Shown in pieces: positions 16,536-25,121 of a DNA stretch of 34,954 bases. Within the stretch, counting starts at the first letter, position 1. The number at the start of each line of letters is the position of its first letter. Both the position numbers and the translations under genes were made by a program. The notes under the pieces are model-generated. The model was not told the origin of the DNA, made no database searches, and worked only from the letters and a program-made list of their open reading frames with translations. This DNA is from Methyloceanibacter marginalis (GTDB lineage: Bacteria; Pseudomonadota; Alphaproteobacteria; Rhizobiales; Methyloligellaceae): positions 1 to 34,954 of the forward strand of contig NZ_LPWD01000423.1 in NCBI RefSeq assembly GCF_001723295.1, read 5' to 3'.

Positions 16536-17378
16536 ATGCTTGATATGCCTGCTTCAGCCGCATCACCCCAGCTGGCGTTTGAAGGCAAAACCGTTCTGGT
16601 GGCGGACGACGACCCCGTCATCCGGGAGTATCTCTCCGCCCGCTGCAAGGAAGCTGGACTTCGCGTTGAGACAGCCACTGACGGACTGCGCGCCTTGCTA
16701 CAGGCGTCAAAGCTGGAGCCAGACCTTCTAATACTGGATCTCCATCTACCTGATGTGGAAGGCTTCCGCGTGTGCGAGCGGCTTACGGACGCGAAATTCC
16801 AGCCACTGCCGGTCGTGATCCTGACTGCCGATTCCGGTGAAGCGACCAAGCAGCGATGCAAAGAACTCGGTGCCACCTACGTCCAGAAGGGCGGGCAGCT
16901 TTGGGATGAACTCGAGCCGATCATGCAGCGGATCTTCGCTGCGGCCGACGTCTCGGATGCGCAGATCGACAAAAAAGCAGAGGCGGCGCGGCCGAACGTT
17001 TTGCTGGTCGACGACGACGCCATAGTCCTTAAGGAGCTAACTTCCCGGCTACAGAAGTCCGGCCTTGACGTCGTGACCGCCTCGAGTGGCATACAGGGCT
17101 TCTGGCTGGCTTTGAAAATCAAACCCGATGCGATTGTCACCGATTACTACATGGCCGGCGGCGACGGCCACTACCTCTTGAGTCGCATCAAGAGTACTCC
17201 CGCGACGAAGGGCATCCCAGTCATTGTCTGCACGGGGAAGATAACCGACGCCCGAGATCGAGCCCCGGTCGAACGAGAGCTACTCGGTCGGGGTCAGGCC
17301 GCGGACTTTCTCACCAAACCTGTATCTGTCGAACAGTTGCTAAACTCGCTGAGGCGACACGCCGGTATCGCCGTCTAG
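16536..17378 (+). CDS. Response regulator with two receiver domains and no output domain
   Basis: 280 residues starting MLDMPASAASPQ. Receiver 1 (about 18-140) has VLVADDDPVI, LLILDLHLPDVEG with the phospho-Asp, and VILTADS. Receiver 2 (about 152-275) has VLLVDDDAIV, AIVTDYYMAGGDG with the phospho-Asp, VIVCTGK and FLTKPVS. No effector domain follows. Tandem receivers without output act as phosphate relays or sinks, or by protein contact. Upstream in-frame sequence to 16359 is Arg/Ser-rich and unlikely to be coding. The 3' end overlaps the 3' end of the convergent GGDEF gene by 39 bp, and the two may form one signalling pair. Confidence 0.85.
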   Translation: MLDMPASAASPQLAFEGKTVLVADDDPVIREYLSARCKEAGLRVETATDGLRALLQASKLEPDLLILDLHLPDVEGFRVCERLTDAKFQPLPVVILTADSGEATKQRCKELGATYVQKGGQLWDELEPIMQRIFAAADVSDAQIDKKAEAARPNVLLVDDDAIVLKELTSRLQKSGLDVVTASSGIQGFWLALKIKPDAIVTDYYMAGGDGHYLLSRIKSTPATKGIPVIVCTGKITDARDRAPVERELLGRGQAADFLTKPVSVEQLLNSLRRHAGIAV

Positions 17379-18323
17379 CGGGGGGCGGTTCGGGCGCTTG
17401 CTGCTCCGGGCCACGCGGTTCCTGGCGCGAGCGTTGCCGCGGATCCACTCGTGAGACGGAGGCGTCGACACCTTATCTCGACCGCCCTCTTTGGCGTGAT
17501 AGAGGGCCAAATCTGCCTGTGCGAGTAGATGATCCAATCCCTTCCCAGCGGTAAGCTCGGCAACTCCGATGCTGCAAGATAGCGAGACGCTTCCGTCCCG
17601 TGTCCTCAAGCGAGCCGCCGAGAACTGCCTTCGGATTGCCTCTCCGAGGTCGGCCGCATCTTTGAGGCAGTGCGCTGGCAGCAGTAGCGCAAACTCGTCT
17701 CCACCCATCCGGCCCGCAACGCCACCGGCCTTTTCCCGGAGCACCCCAGCGAGCGTCCGAATGGCGACATCGCCGGTGTCGTGCCCGTAGAGATCGTTGA
17801 TCTCCTTTAGGAAGTCCAAGTCTAGAAGCATGGCGCTGAACGCGACAGATGCATCGCTTACGATCGGCGTCACCGCCTCGAAGAAGCCCCGGCGATTGAG
17901 AACCCCGGTCAGAGGATCGGTGAACGCAAGCTCCATAAGCTCGCTCTGTAGGTTCGCCATTCTCTCAGCGGCTCGCAGTCTGGACCGCAGCTCGCGGGGG
18001 GACGGCGGCTTTGCGATAAAGTCGTCGGCGCCGGAATCCAGTGCCTCGGATACCGCGGCTTCGTCCTTCAGTGATGACATGAAAAGTATGTGGAGGAAGC
18101 GTCGCGGGCCGCTCAAGAGCCGCGCCTCCCAGACGAGTTCCAAGCCAGAAATCGACTTGAGTTCCGAGCCGGTGATCACAGCATTCAGCGTCGCATCCGA
18201 GGCGAGCGCCTCGAGTGCCTCCGGCCCATCCTCGAAGGAGCGCACCTCGTGGCCGCCCTCCTGCAGAAGACGCGACACGATCGTCCGGTTGGTCCGGCTT
18301 GGTTCAACCAGGGCGATGCGCAT
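17340..18323 (-). CDS. Diguanylate cyclase (PleD-like) with degenerate receiver domain
   Basis: 327 residues. The N-terminal receiver-like domain (1-118) starts RIALVEPSRTNRTIV, but the phospho-acceptor Asp is replaced: the segment reads NAVITGSELKSISG, with Gly52 where Asp is expected. Lys105 (FIAKPPS) is kept. A GGDEF domain follows (about 130-290) with FTDPLTGVLNRRGF, DLDFLKEINDLYGHDTGD and RMGGDEFALL (active site GGDEF 207-211), predicting cyclic di-GMP synthesis. The inhibitory I-site RxxD is absent (KAGG at 198-201). The Arg/Pro-rich end after residue 290 runs into the convergent gene. Control by phosphorylation is unlikely. Confidence 0.87.
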   Translation of the reverse strand: MRIALVEPSRTNRTIVSRLLQEGGHEVRSFEDGPEALEALASDATLNAVITGSELKSISGLELVWEARLLSGPRRFLHILFMSSLKDEAAVSEALDSGADDFIAKPPSPRELRSRLRAAERMANLQSELMELAFTDPLTGVLNRRGFFEAVTPIVSDASVAFSAMLLDLDFLKEINDLYGHDTGDVAIRTLAGVLREKAGGVAGRMGGDEFALLLPAHCLKDAADLGEAIRRQFSAARLRTRDGSVSLSCSIGVAELTAGKGLDHLLAQADLALYHAKEGGRDKVSTPPSHEWIRGNARARNRVARSSKRPNRPPLDGDTGVSPQRV

Positions 18324-18591
18324 CAGCTTCTGCTACCAGAAAGGCGTTTACGCTCGGTTAGCGACGCCAAAGTCCTTATTGCACCAAGCTCAAAAATCGC
18401 GCCCTCGCGTATTGGACGCCTAGAAATAATAGCCGACGACTAGCCATGCGTCTTCGGAGGATCGGCTATTCCCGAAAGGTTCAAAGCGGCCAGGAGCCGG
18501 GCTGTTTCACAAACCTCAGACGGCAGCCGGGGCTCACCTCCCTGGCCGAGCTGAGAGGCCGAGTCCCGAGCCAGTTCGGCGGCCTCGGCTT

Positions 18592-18741
18592 TCACTCAGT
18601 ATCCTCGGCTTCGTTCCCTGCCGGCCTGTCTCCAAGCTCGACAATCGTCTCACAATCCGGGCAGCGATAGCAGTTCTTCGGTTCCTCGAAGAGCATTTCC
18701 CGCTGGCAGAATGGACAGTTATACGGTTGGACCCTTGGCAT
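18592..18741 (-). CDS. 49-aa zinc-ribbon protein
   Basis: From an ATG at 18741 the protein has two metal-binding knuckles, CPFC near residue 9 and CYRCPDC near residue 29, and an acidic tail (GNEAEDTE). This is a classic one-zinc ribbon, likely binding nucleic acid or protein. A longer frame begins at 18816, but its extra residues lie across a strong hairpin and look non-coding. Function unknown. Confidence 0.6.
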   Translation of the reverse strand: MPRVQPYNCPFCQREMLFEEPKNCYRCPDCETIVELGDRPAGNEAEDTE

Positions 18742-18755
18742 TCGACGCAAGAAGA

Positions 18756-18776
18756 GGCCCCGCAGTTGGCGGGGCC
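18756..18776. terminator. Strong hairpin GGCCCCGC/GCGGGGCC
   Basis: Perfect 8-bp stem with a 5-nt AGTTG loop. On the minus strand it is followed by TCTTCTT, so it could end a minus-strand transcript. It also lies just upstream of the zinc-ribbon start and could instead act in that gene's leader. Confidence 0.45.
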
Positions 18777-18954
18777 AAAGTGGGGTTTCAAACACACATG
18801 ACACGGGGCTACGCAAGTACCCCGATGAGGAACTTTAGCCTAGCGGATTGCCAAGAGGAAGCTCCAGTGCACGAAGCCAGCCTTCCCCAAAAATTACTCG
18901 GTTCAAGGGCCTTCATAATAGCTTCCTAGAAACCGTAGAGTGGTAAGATGGCTT

Positions 18955-19176
18955 ATGGATGCCCTCTCCGTAGAGGTTAAGGGGAAAAGCATCGTCATCA
19001 CGAGGCCGGGCACAGACTGTGCCGTGACGTATCAGAAAGACCCCGAAGCGCCTCACCTCATCATGACCGACAGCTGGCTACCAGCCAGCGTCACGAGCCC
19101 ATCAGCAGCTGCGTTTCGAGCCCAAGCCGTTCGCGCTGCTTTGTCGAAGGCGCGTGAACTAGGCTGGATCGCATAA
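18955..19176 (+). CDS. Small conserved hypothetical protein, KARxLGWIA family (copy 2)
   Basis: 73 residues from the ATG at 18955 (MDALSVEVKGKSIVITRPGT); a GTG at 18940 would add 5 residues. Beta strands are followed by CAVTYQKDPEAPHLI and a C-terminal helix AVRAALSKARELGWIA. It is paralogous to 15814-16062. No membrane or signal sequence is seen. A 9-bp GAAACGGCC hairpin about 140 bp downstream may end its transcript. Function unknown. Confidence 0.65.
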   Translation: MDALSVEVKGKSIVITRPGTDCAVTYQKDPEAPHLIMTDSWLPASVTSPSAAAFRAQAVRAALSKARELGWIA

Positions 19177-19316
19177 CAACTGGGGCCGGTGAGACAGAAC
19201 GTGATCAGCGCCCTTTTTTGCGCGTCTAACAATTTAGCAAGGATTGAAGCGCACGCTGATAGGTGCCAGCAGCGGGTGCCGTCTTCCGTCCTCCATTTGC
19301 GTAGACGGCAAATTGG

Positions 19317-19350
19317 GAAACGGCCTCAACCAGTGCCTTGGGGCCGTTTC
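19317..19350. terminator. Hairpin GAAACGGCC/GGCCGTTTC
   Basis: Nine perfectly paired bases with a 16-nt loop, in the gap between the plus-strand gene ending at 19176 and the minus-strand gene ending at 19433. Placed between two convergent genes, it may be a bidirectional terminator, though no T run follows. Confidence 0.4.
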
Positions 19351-19432
19351 TCGTTCGAGGCTTGTATCGCCAGCCAGCATGACAGTGCACCGTCCCCAAG
19401 GAGATAGCGCGCTGAATATGGGCGTCAGTCAC

Positions 19433-19780
19433 CTACGCGGAACCTTTAGGACCATCCGTCCATTCTGGACCGCCTGGATTCAGCGGAAACCACCCATGGC
19501 TGGCCTCGTGAGCATCTTCAAAGTCAAGGATTCGATGCGATAGTGCGGTGAACCAAGCTGAAGCTTTTGAATCATCTTCGTCGTTGGTCAGTATCGTTGT
19601 CATTGCATGCGCAACGATCCACGCTTCCTGATATTCTTTTACGCTCAAGATTGCGGACGGCCTTGTTCCTAGCGAGATCGCATCGCACTGAAAGATCGCC
19701 AGCGGCTCTGGCATCCCTATCCTAATGAGTTCCTCCCGGAGCCTTGGTAGAAAAACTTCGAGCCTGTGATGGGGTTCCAT
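19433..19780 (-). CDS. Hypothetical protein, 115 aa
   Basis: From the ATG at 19780 (MEPHHRLEVFLPRLREELIR) the protein is helical and acidic. It contains LSVKEYQEAWIVAHAMTTIL, two Trp-rich short motifs (ASAWFTAL, HGWFPL) and a Gly/Pro-rich tail. No domain is recognised. It starts 17 bp after the stop of the gene at 19798-19992, so the two probably form an operon. Upstream in-frame sequence to 19852 overlaps that neighbour and is unlikely to be used. Confidence 0.5.
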   Translation of the reverse strand: MEPHHRLEVFLPRLREELIRIGMPEPLAIFQCDAISLGTRPSAILSVKEYQEAWIVAHAMTTILTNDEDDSKASAWFTALSHRILDFEDAHEASHGWFPLNPGGPEWTDGPKGSA

Positions 19781-19797
19781 TGGCGCTACCGCCCCCT

Positions 19798-19992
19798 TCA
19801 TTGCTTGGCGCGCTGCTCCTCGCCATCCAACTCTGCGGCAAACTTTTCCCAAAGATTAGCTCGATCAGCCCATCGCGCCCGCTCTCTCCGATCAAAAGTC
19901 GAATTAGCTCGGCGGCGGCACTCTGCCGCCTCAACGCGACACTGCTCAGGGGTATGCGACCGCTTCACAAGCTGATCAGGATCGTCGCTCAT
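19798..19992 (-). CDS. Small hypothetical protein, 64 aa, ECRRRA-type
   Basis: From the ATG at 19992: MSDDPDQLVKRSHTPEQCRV, then EAAECRRRANSTFDRRERAR and WADRANLWEKFAAELD. The pattern of a short helix AAECRRxA followed by A-x-x-W-E/L-x-x-A is a very common short-protein type in Bradyrhizobium relatives, with no known function. The protein is highly charged and likely a two-helix hairpin. First gene of a probable two-gene unit. Confidence 0.6.
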   Translation of the reverse strand: MSDDPDQLVKRSHTPEQCRVEAAECRRRANSTFDRRERARWADRANLWEKFAAELDGEEQRAKQ

Positions 19993-20098
19993 TTTCAGAA
20001 CGCTCTGTTCCCATTTGCTGGCTACAAAAACTTGTAGAGATCTTACAATGATTCGAGTGTGGGGGGCTGTTTGCACCGTCTTGGCGAGGTCAGGATCC

Positions 20099-20236
20099 CT
20101 AAAAGTGGCTCAATCCAACCACACACCGGGCCCAAGGTGTCCACTGGTCCAATCCATGCCAGTAGCAGTCATGGCGATCGGCCAAATACCAGACCAGCAA
20201 ACCTAGCAAGACCAAAAACAGAAGGATGGCCCTCAC
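20099..20236 (-). CDS. 45-aa membrane peptide with strong ribosome-binding site
   Basis: A GTG at 20236 is preceded by AAAGGAG at 7 bases. The product starts VRAILLFLVLLGLLVWYLAD (one transmembrane helix), then a short Trp/His/Cys-rich exposed part RHDCYWHGLDQWTPWARC. The stop is at 20099. The good Shine-Dalgarno and clean membrane topology support a real gene missed by length cut-offs. Function unknown. Confidence 0.55.
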   Translation of the reverse strand: MRAILLFLVLLGLLVWYLADRHDCYWHGLDQWTPWARCVVGLSHF

Positions 20237-20307
20237 TGAAGGACTCCTTTGTCGCCTTGCGGGATGTTACGCTTCGACAGCGGGGGGAGCCAAGAGGGAA
20301 GGCTCCC

Positions 20308-20508
20308 ATGAGAAGACTGAAGGCCCCTTGGTCTGCCGAGAAGACCGAGGGCGGGTATCGGGTGCGGGACTCTCGAGGCCGCACCCTTTGTTATGTCTAC
20401 TGCCGGGACGATGAGAAGAACGCCGAGGTTGCCAACGTGCTGACCTGGGAGGAAGGCCGAAGGGTTGCGGCGAACATTGCGAAACTGCCTGAGTTGTTGG
20501 GCAAATAA
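20308..20508 (+). CDS. Small conserved hypothetical protein, 66 aa
   Basis: From the ATG at 20308: MRRLKAPWSAEKTEGGYRVR, followed by DSRGRTLCYVYCRDDEKNAE and a C-terminal helix EEGRRVAANIAKLPELLGK. The APW...GGYxVxDxxGxxLxYVYxRD...LTxxEARRxAxNIAKLPxLL pattern is one I recognise as a small family abundant in Bradyrhizobium and relatives, function unknown. A purine-rich AGAGGGAAGG lies upstream. A longer in-frame extension to 20059 overlaps the 45-aa membrane gene and is not believed. A terminator-like hairpin overlaps its stop. Confidence 0.72.
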   Translation: MRRLKAPWSAEKTEGGYRVRDSRGRTLCYVYCRDDEKNAEVANVLTWEEGRRVAANIAKLPELLGK

Positions 20509-20541
20509 TAAGCCCCAGACTCGAAGGAGGCCGGGGCTTAT
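20508..20541 (+). terminator. Terminator-like hairpin ATAAGCCCC/GGGGCTTAT
   Basis: Nine-bp perfect stem starting at the last base of the preceding stop codon, with a 16-nt loop. No T run follows, so efficiency is uncertain. Confidence 0.55.
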
Positions 20542-21044
20542 CGGTTCTCCCTAGGTGGCGGTGCGGGGGCCACTTTGGCGAGATAGCTACCCCACTGGTG
20601 CTCAGCTTTCGCAAGAAGCAACCGCAGCTAGAGTTAAACATGAGTGAGCGAAAAGCCCTTGCCCGCGAATTGCGGAGCAAAAGCCCGCGCGGCTTTACCG
20701 GGGGACCTGGCGCCAGCCCCCCTGGCGTACGGTTTAATCCCCGAGTGTGAAATAGCGCGTGACACCAATGCGGCCCAGATACATCTCATTGTTAAAGTAT
20801 CCTTTCGACGACTGGTTGGTAGTGGAAGTCGATTCGGAACTATCAGCATCAAGCCACGCCGCGGGCCCGCGCGCGCCTCCGTATCATCGGTAGCGCCAAA
20901 TTGAGTTGGTTCGCCAAGGCGGCGTATCGCCGACGTTCGATCAGCCTGCCTAAAACAGATTTTTTAGTCCGCTTAGGGTCAGAAGCGAAAGTCGGGTTCG
21001 CCCTTTCGGCACGTCCGCTGAGTGCCAGGAGCGGATAAGAGCGT
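20542..21044. other. Intergenic region with one copy of the dispersed repeat
   Basis: No gene is convincing here; the open frames are Ala/Pro/Arg-rich and lack ribosome-binding sites. The right end carries repeat copy 2 (20971-21036). Confidence 0.5.
20971..21036. repeat. Intergenic repeat family, copy 2
   Basis: Reads GGGTCAGAAGCG, AAAGTCGGGTTCGCCCT, GGCACGTCCGCTGAGTGCCA and AGCGGATAAGAGCG in order, matching the copies at 16094 and 24968. Confidence 0.6.
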
Positions 21045-22030
21045 TCAAAGCATGATTGCCAGGCGCTGGACGAACCACACGGCGGCCAGCGAGCCGATGC
21101 CGTAGCCAGTGGCTGTGCGCGCCCAGGGTAATTTCAGCTCAATCAGGCGGTCGACGATTGCCTTCAGCCCTAGCACAGCGAAAACGAACCCAAGCTGGCC
21201 AGCCTCGACACCGAGATTGAAGGTTAGCAAAGCGAGTGGCACGTCGGACTGCGGCAGACCGATCTCTTTCAGTGCGCCGCCAAAGCCCAAGCCATGCAGC
21301 AGGCCGAAGGCGAAGGCGATGATCCACGGCGCATTGCGAGTGAGGTCGCTTTCGTCGCGTTTCTGGCGGAGGGCCTCAGCTGCTACAAACATGATGCTGA
21401 GCGCGATCACCGCCTCTACGGGCGCTTGCGGAATTTGTGCCCAACCGAGCGCGGCAACGGCCAGCGTAATGCTATGCGCTACGGTAAACGCGGTGATGAC
21501 CTTCACCAGCATCCATCTGTTGCGGACGAGCAGCAGAAGCGCCAGCACGAACAGCAGATGATCGATACCAAGTAGGATATGCTCAACGCCGAGCAGGAAA
21601 TACGTGCGCGCCGTATCGAGCCAGGTCGGCGCGGCGGCGACGGTGAGAGTGGGTTGGTCGGGCGTGAGCCGGGCCGCTTGGACGGCACCGTTTGTCGTTT
21701 CGACCCTCACGATCACATCGGTGAACGTCCCGGAGAGCCCGTCAATCGAAATCTGGTGTCCGGCGAGACCACCGTAACATGCGATCGAAAGATACTCCAA
21801 GAACGCGCTGCGACGTGCTCCGTGTGCGGAGCTGCTTCGTTCGTGCACCCATCCGGGAGGCGCACGTAGAGACCGAGGCGCATGTCGCCCCGGGCGGGTA
21901 CCTTGAAGCGCACGTCGTAGGTCTCGGCACCGCTTTGCCTTATCTCCAGGAATCCCGGTCGCAACTCATGGGCCAGGCCGGCCCCTTGGAGCAGGAGCAA
22001 GAACGCGAAGATGTAGAGAGCGCGGATCAC
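21045..22030 (-). CDS. HupE/UreJ family membrane protein (one frameshift)
   Basis: A signal peptide ([20 protein letters not shown], then HELRPGFLEI) leads a periplasmic domain of ~170 residues, followed by a six-helix HupE/UreJ-type domain. That domain has the family's His motifs: LLGVEHILLGIDHLLFVLAL, TVAHSITLAVAALG and GLLHGLGFGGAL. Such proteins are thought to be metal (nickel/cobalt) permeases, though this long form with an extracytoplasmic domain is unproven. The frame breaks around 21790-21850; a single lost base fits. Its ATG overlaps the isomerase stop (22027-22030), so the two are translationally coupled. Confidence 0.83.
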
Positions 22031-22893
22031 GGCGCGGCCTTAGGTTCGAGCGCGTCAGGCAAAACGACATCGTATCTGGCGAGCAGCTGATCGTAGGTTT
22101 GCACCTGGAACACGTCACGCTTCTCCGTTCGCCACTTTTGCGCCACGGCGTCGCGAATTTCGGCAAGCTCCGGGTCATAGCCGTCAACTCGCTTGGTAAC
22201 GCGCACGAGATGCACGCCATAAGGCGACTTGACCGGTCCTGACCACTCATTCTCCGGAAGATCGGTGAGGTTTGCCGCGAAGGTCTCGCCGAAACTGCGG
22301 GCAATGTCCCCGAGCGGCGAGAGTGGCGTCGAGCGCGGCAGCAGCGTCGGATCCCCGACATCCGCAGGCACATCGTCCGGCTCCACCGCCTTCAGGACCT
22401 CAAGAGTCTGCCTGGCCCGCACGAGCGCCGCCTCGCCCGGCTTGTCGGGATTGAGGAACACTTGGTCGAAGGCGATCTTCGGCCCAACGCGGAACGCCGC
22501 TTTGTTTGCATCGAGATAGGCCTGCAGCGCGGCATCGTCGGCGCGCAATGCTTCGTCGCTCGGCTCGGTTAGGAATTCCAACTTCTGTTGCATGCGCCGT
22601 CGGATCAGCGTGTCGTCACGGTCGAGCCCAAGCTTGAGCGCTTCTCGGTAATAGACCTCCTCCTTAACGAAGGCATCGATCAGCCCGCGCAACTCCTCGG
22701 GCGTGGGCTGGCGCTGCCAGGTCCTTTCAAAGACCTGCGCCAGTTGCTCAACCCGCCCCCCGGTGACGACAATCCTATTGCGTACTTCTTCCTGACCGCC
22801 GCCAGCCATGAGCGCATAGAAGCCGAACACCGCTGCGCCGATCAGAACGAAGTGAACCAGCGGCTCCCGAGCAAGCTTTGTGAGCAAAGTCAT
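22027..22893 (-). CDS. Membrane-anchored parvulin-type peptidyl-prolyl isomerase
   Basis: 288 residues. An N-terminal anchor ([20 protein letters not shown], about 12-32) precedes a SurA-N-like helical segment ([20 protein letters not shown]). The PpiC-like part (about 135-250) includes [20 protein letters not shown] and [16 protein letters not shown]. Such proteins help fold or sort exported proteins. It lies between DUF3604 and HupE/UreJ genes, with 4-bp overlap to the latter and a 19-bp gap to the former, so one operon. This trio recurs across proteobacteria, suggesting the isomerase serves the DUF3604 or HupE protein. Confidence 0.85.
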   Translation of the reverse strand: MTLLTKLAREPLVHFVLIGAAVFGFYALMAGGGQEEVRNRIVVTGGRVEQLAQVFERTWQRQPTPEELRGLIDAFVKEEVYYREALKLGLDRDDTLIRRRMQQKLEFLTEPSDEALRADDAALQAYLDANKAAFRVGPKIAFDQVFLNPDKPGEAALVRARQTLEVLKAVEPDDVPADVGDPTLLPRSTPLSPLGDIARSFGETFAANLTDLPENEWSGPVKSPYGVHLVRVTKRVDGYDPELAEIRDAVAQKWRTEKRDVFQVQTYDQLLARYDVVLPDALEPKAAP

Positions 22894-22912
22894 TGCAATG
22901 CCCGGTGCTCTG

Positions 22913-24844
22913 TCATCCTTTCGGGGTGTACCAGATGGGCGAGGTGTAGGCGCGGTCCTGCAGCGTCATGGTCGTGCCCGGCAGCGGCTTGGTTCCGTAG
23001 AACTTGGCATCGTAGGCCGTCCAGCGCGGCTTCGGGATCTCCAGCACGCGACCGTAATAGAACGCGGGCTCGGAGGGGTCGAAGTCTGGATCCGTCCAGA
23101 CCGTGATCAGCTCTGGCGCGCCGATCGTGTTGGTCCAGGTCGCGTTCTCCACGTCCACGGTGTTGCCGACCGCAGGCACCTTGCCGTCTTCGCCCGGTTT
23201 GCGGTCGCCGGACCAAACCACATCGTAGACCTTCTCGTGCAACTTGCTGTCCGCATCGAGCCAGCCCTTGACGATCTGATAGCGGTCGAGATTGGCGCCA
23301 ATCGGATCCTTGAGCGCGGCCAGCAGGAAGGTCGGCGCCTTGCCTTCGGGTGCCGGGCCGAGATCGCCGCCCATGGGCACGCCCTTGGAATAGCCGGTAT
23401 GCGCCGGCAAGCGGTCTTCTGCGTCGCTCGGCGCGAAGTTCCAGCCGCCGAAAAAGCGCACGATCATGCGCGGACCGGTGGTGGCATACGTTTCTTTGCG
23501 CTGCATGGCGTCCCAAATGGACTCGCGCGTGTTCTCCGTCGCCCAGACGGCTGCGTAACCGGAGGCGCCAACTTCCCAATCCATGATCTTGACGCCGGTT
23601 TCCTTGTTGTCGACGAAGGTCGCCAGCATGCGCTCCGGGCTCGGCTCCTGGGGCGTGGTCTTGCCGAAGAAATTGTCCTCTTCCATGGCGGCGAGACCGG
23701 TATGCGCGTCGCTGCTGCCGACTAGGCCGAACTTGTAGGGATTGGTGCCGAGCTCCTCCGCAAGCTTCAGCCCGTTCTTGTAGGCCGCGCGAGAGTACTC
23801 GAATTCGAGCATGCTCTTCTCCTTCGGCACGCTGCGTCGAGATTGCCTTTGTCCCAGATCTCGAATCCGCGAACTCGTCGTTCGGCGAGAGATAGGGATG
23901 CGCTTCTCCGGTGCCCTTGGTTTGGCTGGTCTCGTAGAGCCGTTCCCATTTCGCGCGTGTCTTGGCGTAGTCGCTATCGAGCTTCTTTCCGAGGCCTCGA
24001 CCGTCGGAAACATTAGGCCGTTACTGAGATTGCCGTTATGCGCAATAGCGAGCACGCTGCCGCCGGTCTTGTCCTCATAGGCTTTCATCCATTTCCAGAG
24101 GTCCGCCGGATTGTCGCTGCCGTAGGGCGGATAGACGGTGAACGGCTCGACTTGGCTCGCCTTGTCGGCGTTGTCGCGGAAGATCACGTTGCGGTGGAGA
24201 TTGTTGCCGCCGGTATTAGACGTCCACTCGTAGCCGATAAAGGCGGTGAAGCGGCCGGGGTCGTTATACTCCTCGGCCGCGTCTATGGTCTCCTGCCACG
24301 CATTTTTGTAGGCGGATGTGCCCGGAAAATACATCAAGTCTTCCGGGAACTTGTTATGCGAGAACGCGACAATGATTTCGATAGCGGCCTCTGCGCCCTT
24401 TCCCGACTGGACCATCTCGTACCATTTCCTGCCGGTTGGATCGGCGAGGATGCTCGGCTTGCCCGCCAGCAAGTCCGGGAAGAAGCCCATATTGTCGGAG
24501 TGGTCGGCCACGACGAGGAAGTCCAACGGCCGCGAGAGCTTCACCGGCTGGCCACTGGACGCGGTCAGCTGTTCCCCGCGAGCAAAGCGATAGGCGTCGC
24601 GCGGGCCGATACGCGCGCCGAAGGCACCTGCGTCCATGGAGAACGACGTGTGCAGGTGGGTATCACCGAAGAACGGCCGCGTTGGAAAGTCCCGTCCCGC
24701 GTAGCGCGAATAGACCGGCTTGTCGGGATAGAGCTTTGCCGCCTCACCTTCGGTAAGCGTGCCCGAATCCTGAGCTGTCGCTGGAACTGTCAGGCCGATC
24801 ACGAGCGCTATGCCGACCCCAAACGAAACCCGACCGCCCATCAC
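22913..24844 (-). CDS. DUF3604 domain exported protein (three compensating frameshifts)
   Basis: About 644 residues with a Sec signal peptide ([20 protein letters not shown]). The DUF3604 core has [50 protein letters not shown] and [13 protein letters not shown], a PHP-like pattern of metal-binding His and Asp residues that suggests a metal-dependent hydrolase. No activity is established to my knowledge. Between about 24005 and 23830 the open frame is nonsense, while the proper sequence appears in the other two frames ([20 protein letters not shown], then [11 protein letters not shown]). Three lost bases restore it, so the protein may be intact in the organism. First gene of the operon with the isomerase and HupE/UreJ. 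Confidence 0.88.
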   Translation of the reverse strand: MMGGRVSFGVGIALVIGLTVPATAQDSGTLTEGEAAKLYPDKPVYSRYAGRDFPTRPFFGDTHLHTSFSMDAGAFGARIGPRDAYRFARGEQLTASSGQPVKLSRPLDFLVVADHSDNMGFFPDLLAGKPSILADPTGRKWYEMVQSGKGAEAAIEIIVAFSHNKFPEDLMYFPGTSAYKNAWQETIDAAEEYNDPGRFTAFIGYEWTSNTGGNNLHRNVIFRDNADKASQVEPFTVYPPYGSDNPADLWKWMKAYEDKTGGSVLAIAHNGNLSNGLMFPTVEASERSSIATTPRHARNGNGSTRPAKPRAPEKRIPISRRTTSSRIRDLGQRQSRRSVPKEKSMLEFEYSRAAYKNGLKLAEELGTNPYKFGLVGSSDAHTGLAAMEEDNFFGKTTPQEPSPERMLATFVDNKETGVKIMDWEVGASGYAAVWATENTRESIWDAMQRKETYATTGPRMIVRFFGGWNFAPSDAEDRLPAHTGYSKGVPMGGDLGPAPEGKAPTFLLAALKDPIGANLDRYQIVKGWLDADSKLHEKVYDVVWSGDRKPGEDGKVPAVGNTVDVENATWTNTIGAPELITVWTDPDFDPSEPAFYYGRVLEIPKPRWTAYDAKFYGTKPLPGTTMTLQDRAYTSPIWYTPKG

Positions 24845-24967
24845 TACGCTCCCTTGGATGCCCCTCTATAGTGGGCATTCCATACCCATCGGGCCGCTTT
24901 GGCAATCTCCTCACCGGTTGGTCTGGCCCCTAACGAGCTTCTATGACCGCAGTGTTGAGGTCGCCTT

Positions 24968-25037
24968 TGGGTCAAAAGCGGAAATCGGGCTCGCCCTTCG
25001 GCACGTCGGCTTAGCCAAAAGCTGACGTCAGAAGAGC
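24968..25037. repeat. Intergenic repeat family, copy 3
   Basis: Reads TTGGGTCAAAAGCGGAAATC, GGGCTCGCCCTTCGGCACGTC, GCCAAAAGCTGACG and AGAAGAGCG, matching the order of copies 1 and 2. It lies in the gap between divergent or unlinked units. Confidence 0.6.
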
Positions 25038-25121
25038 GAACTCAGCCTGAGGCCATGGTAATCTGGACCACCGGCTTTTGTGCGCGACCTACGTGGACGA
25101 CGCTCGATGGCCCGCGGGCGG

